Positions 62,951 through 63,637 of a stretch of 63,637 nucleotides of DNA are shown piece after piece (the first letter of the stretch is position 1; every line of letters starts with the position of its first letter). Below the pieces are notes generated by a model. That model ran no database searches. It was not told the DNA's origin and saw only the letters and a list, made by a program, of their open reading frames with translations. The position numbers and the translations under genes were made by a program. Origin of the DNA: a virus; the IMG/VR virus record IMGVR_UViG_3300044630_002390, positions 1-63,637 of that record. One strand, given 5' to 3'.

Positions 62951-63637
62951 ATGAAACATCTATTAGTTATATTATTTTTATTAACATCATTTTTAGGGTT
63001 CGGACAAAGTGTATCTGCTCCGGACTCTAAATCGTTTATACCATCCACTACCGGACAAGATGCAAGTGGATTTGTATTGAGTGGATTTAGTTCTACTGCA
63101 ACACTATTAGCATCAATCAGTTTAGTTAATCCACCATCAGGTACAACATTCGTATTAAACACAACAACAGGTTTAACTGCCGCAAGTGGATTTACTTTAA
63201 GTGGTAATAAGACTCGTTTAGTAGTAACGGGAACAATGGTAGATATTAACACCGCATTGGCATCACTTAAAGTAAACACAGGTTCTATAAAAGGAAATGT
63301 TTTATTATCTGTGGCAGCAACAATCAATCCAACGGGATATTTCTACAATGGTGTAAACGGACATTTTTATAGACCAATATCAACCGGAGCAACTTATACA
63401 AACGCAAGAATTTTATCCGAAGCAACAACATTCAAAGGACAAAAAGGATATTTAGTAACAATCACTTCCGCAGATGAAGATTTGTTTATTTTTAATAATG
63501 TTCCACAAAGTAGTATTTGGTTTGCACTAACGGATGAAGAAACGGAAGGTCAATGGAAAATTGATGCCGGTCCTGAAAAAGGAACTCTAATCAAAACATC
63601 AAACGGGCAAACTGCAGGAAACATACAAGGACAATAC
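62951..63637 (+). CDS. secreted C-type-lectin-like protein, 3' end outside the window
   Basis: Open for 229 codons to the window end. A signal peptide is clear (KHLLVILFLLTSFLGFGQS). Residues about 25-125 are beta-rich, with SGFVLSGFSSTATLLASISL and TALASLKVNTGSIKGNVLLS. From about residue 138 a C-type-lectin-like domain starts: GHFYRPISTGATYTNARILSEATTF, KGYLVTITSADEDLFIF, IWFALTDEETEGQWKIDAG. In bacteria such domains bind sugars or proteins. It begins one base after the preceding stop; its end and cysteines cannot be judged. Confidence 0.65.
   Translation, partial: MKHLLVILFLLTSFLGFGQSVSAPDSKSFIPSTTGQDASGFVLSGFSSTATLLASISLVNPPSGTTFVLNTTTGLTAASGFTLSGNKTRLVVTGTMVDINTALASLKVNTGSIKGNVLLSVAATINPTGYFYNGVNGHFYRPISTGATYTNARILSEATTFKGQKGYLVTITSADEDLFIFNNVPQSSIWFALTDEETEGQWKIDAGPEKGTLIKTSNGQTAGNIQGQY

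Overview
The window is part of the genome of a T4-like myovirus (contractile tail), and the host is probably a member of the Bacteroidota. T4-type hallmarks are all present on the plus strand: tail sheath, tail tube, gp26-like hub protein, tape measure, LysM-type baseplate protein, gp32 single-strand binding protein, UvsX recombinase, RNase H, DnaB/gp41 helicase, family B polymerase, gp45 clamp, gp44/gp62 clamp loader and a GroES-like co-chaperonin. The host inference rests on many promoters of the Bacteroidota type (TTTG, 19-20 bases, TAnnTTTA/G), strong A/T bias, and proteins such as a DUF5522 Cys-rich protein and S74-chaperoned fibres. No integrase, transposase or CRISPR array is seen.

Layout. 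1-14,150: adhesin and tail-fibre block, with three large S74-chaperoned fibres, three short adhesins sharing one N-terminus but carrying different C-terminal domains (LamG, unknown, LamG plus fibrinogen-like), a GT-B-like glycosyltransferase and a LamG protein interrupted by a Hint (intein-like) domain. 14,200-26,760: sheath, tube, hub chaperones, tape measure and baseplate. 26,830-34,700: accessory block with a PhyH-type oxygenase, an unexpected family A polymerase-like protein, a large unknown protein, three small proteins of which two carry a capsid-targeting-like N-terminus, and an APS kinase / nucleotidyltransferase / DUF2061 / 2OG-oxygenase group. 34,700-44,960: replication and nucleotide metabolism (gp32, UvsX, RNase H, helicase, B12-dependent ribonucleotide reductase, thioredoxin), a methyltransferase, an SGNH-like protein and an AAA+ ATPase. 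44,965-49,225: RNA island with a tmRNA, 18 tRNAs including an initiator tRNA, and a roughly 1.2-kb protein-free transcription unit. 49,237-59,940: second SGNH-like protein, nucleosidase, 2H phosphoesterase, DNA polymerase, clamp, second methyltransferase, dUTPase, glycosyltransferase-like protein, clamp loader and GroES. 59,989-63,637: membrane-anchored and secreted proteins, ending in a C-type-lectin-like gene cut by the window edge.

Two promoter grammars fit this layout. Early/middle genes and the RNA island follow TTTGGTA-N19/20-TATCTTTA, in several cases so close to the ATG that the mRNA would be nearly leaderless. Structural genes follow a short ATATTTATA element, usually 18-40 bases before the ATG, which resembles the single-box late promoters of T4.

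The most unusual parts are: (1) the large structured non-coding RNA candidate at about 45,767-46,957, with its own promoter and 12-bp terminator hairpin, resembling in context and size the GOLLD/ROOL class of giant phage RNAs; (2) a phage tmRNA next to an initiator tRNA; (3) capsid-targeting-like leaders shared by three unrelated proteins; (4) a family A polymerase-like protein beside a normal family B polymerase; (5) a Hint domain with a non-nucleophilic +1 residue in an adhesin; and (6) a gp32 mRNA leader with the T4 operator architecture.
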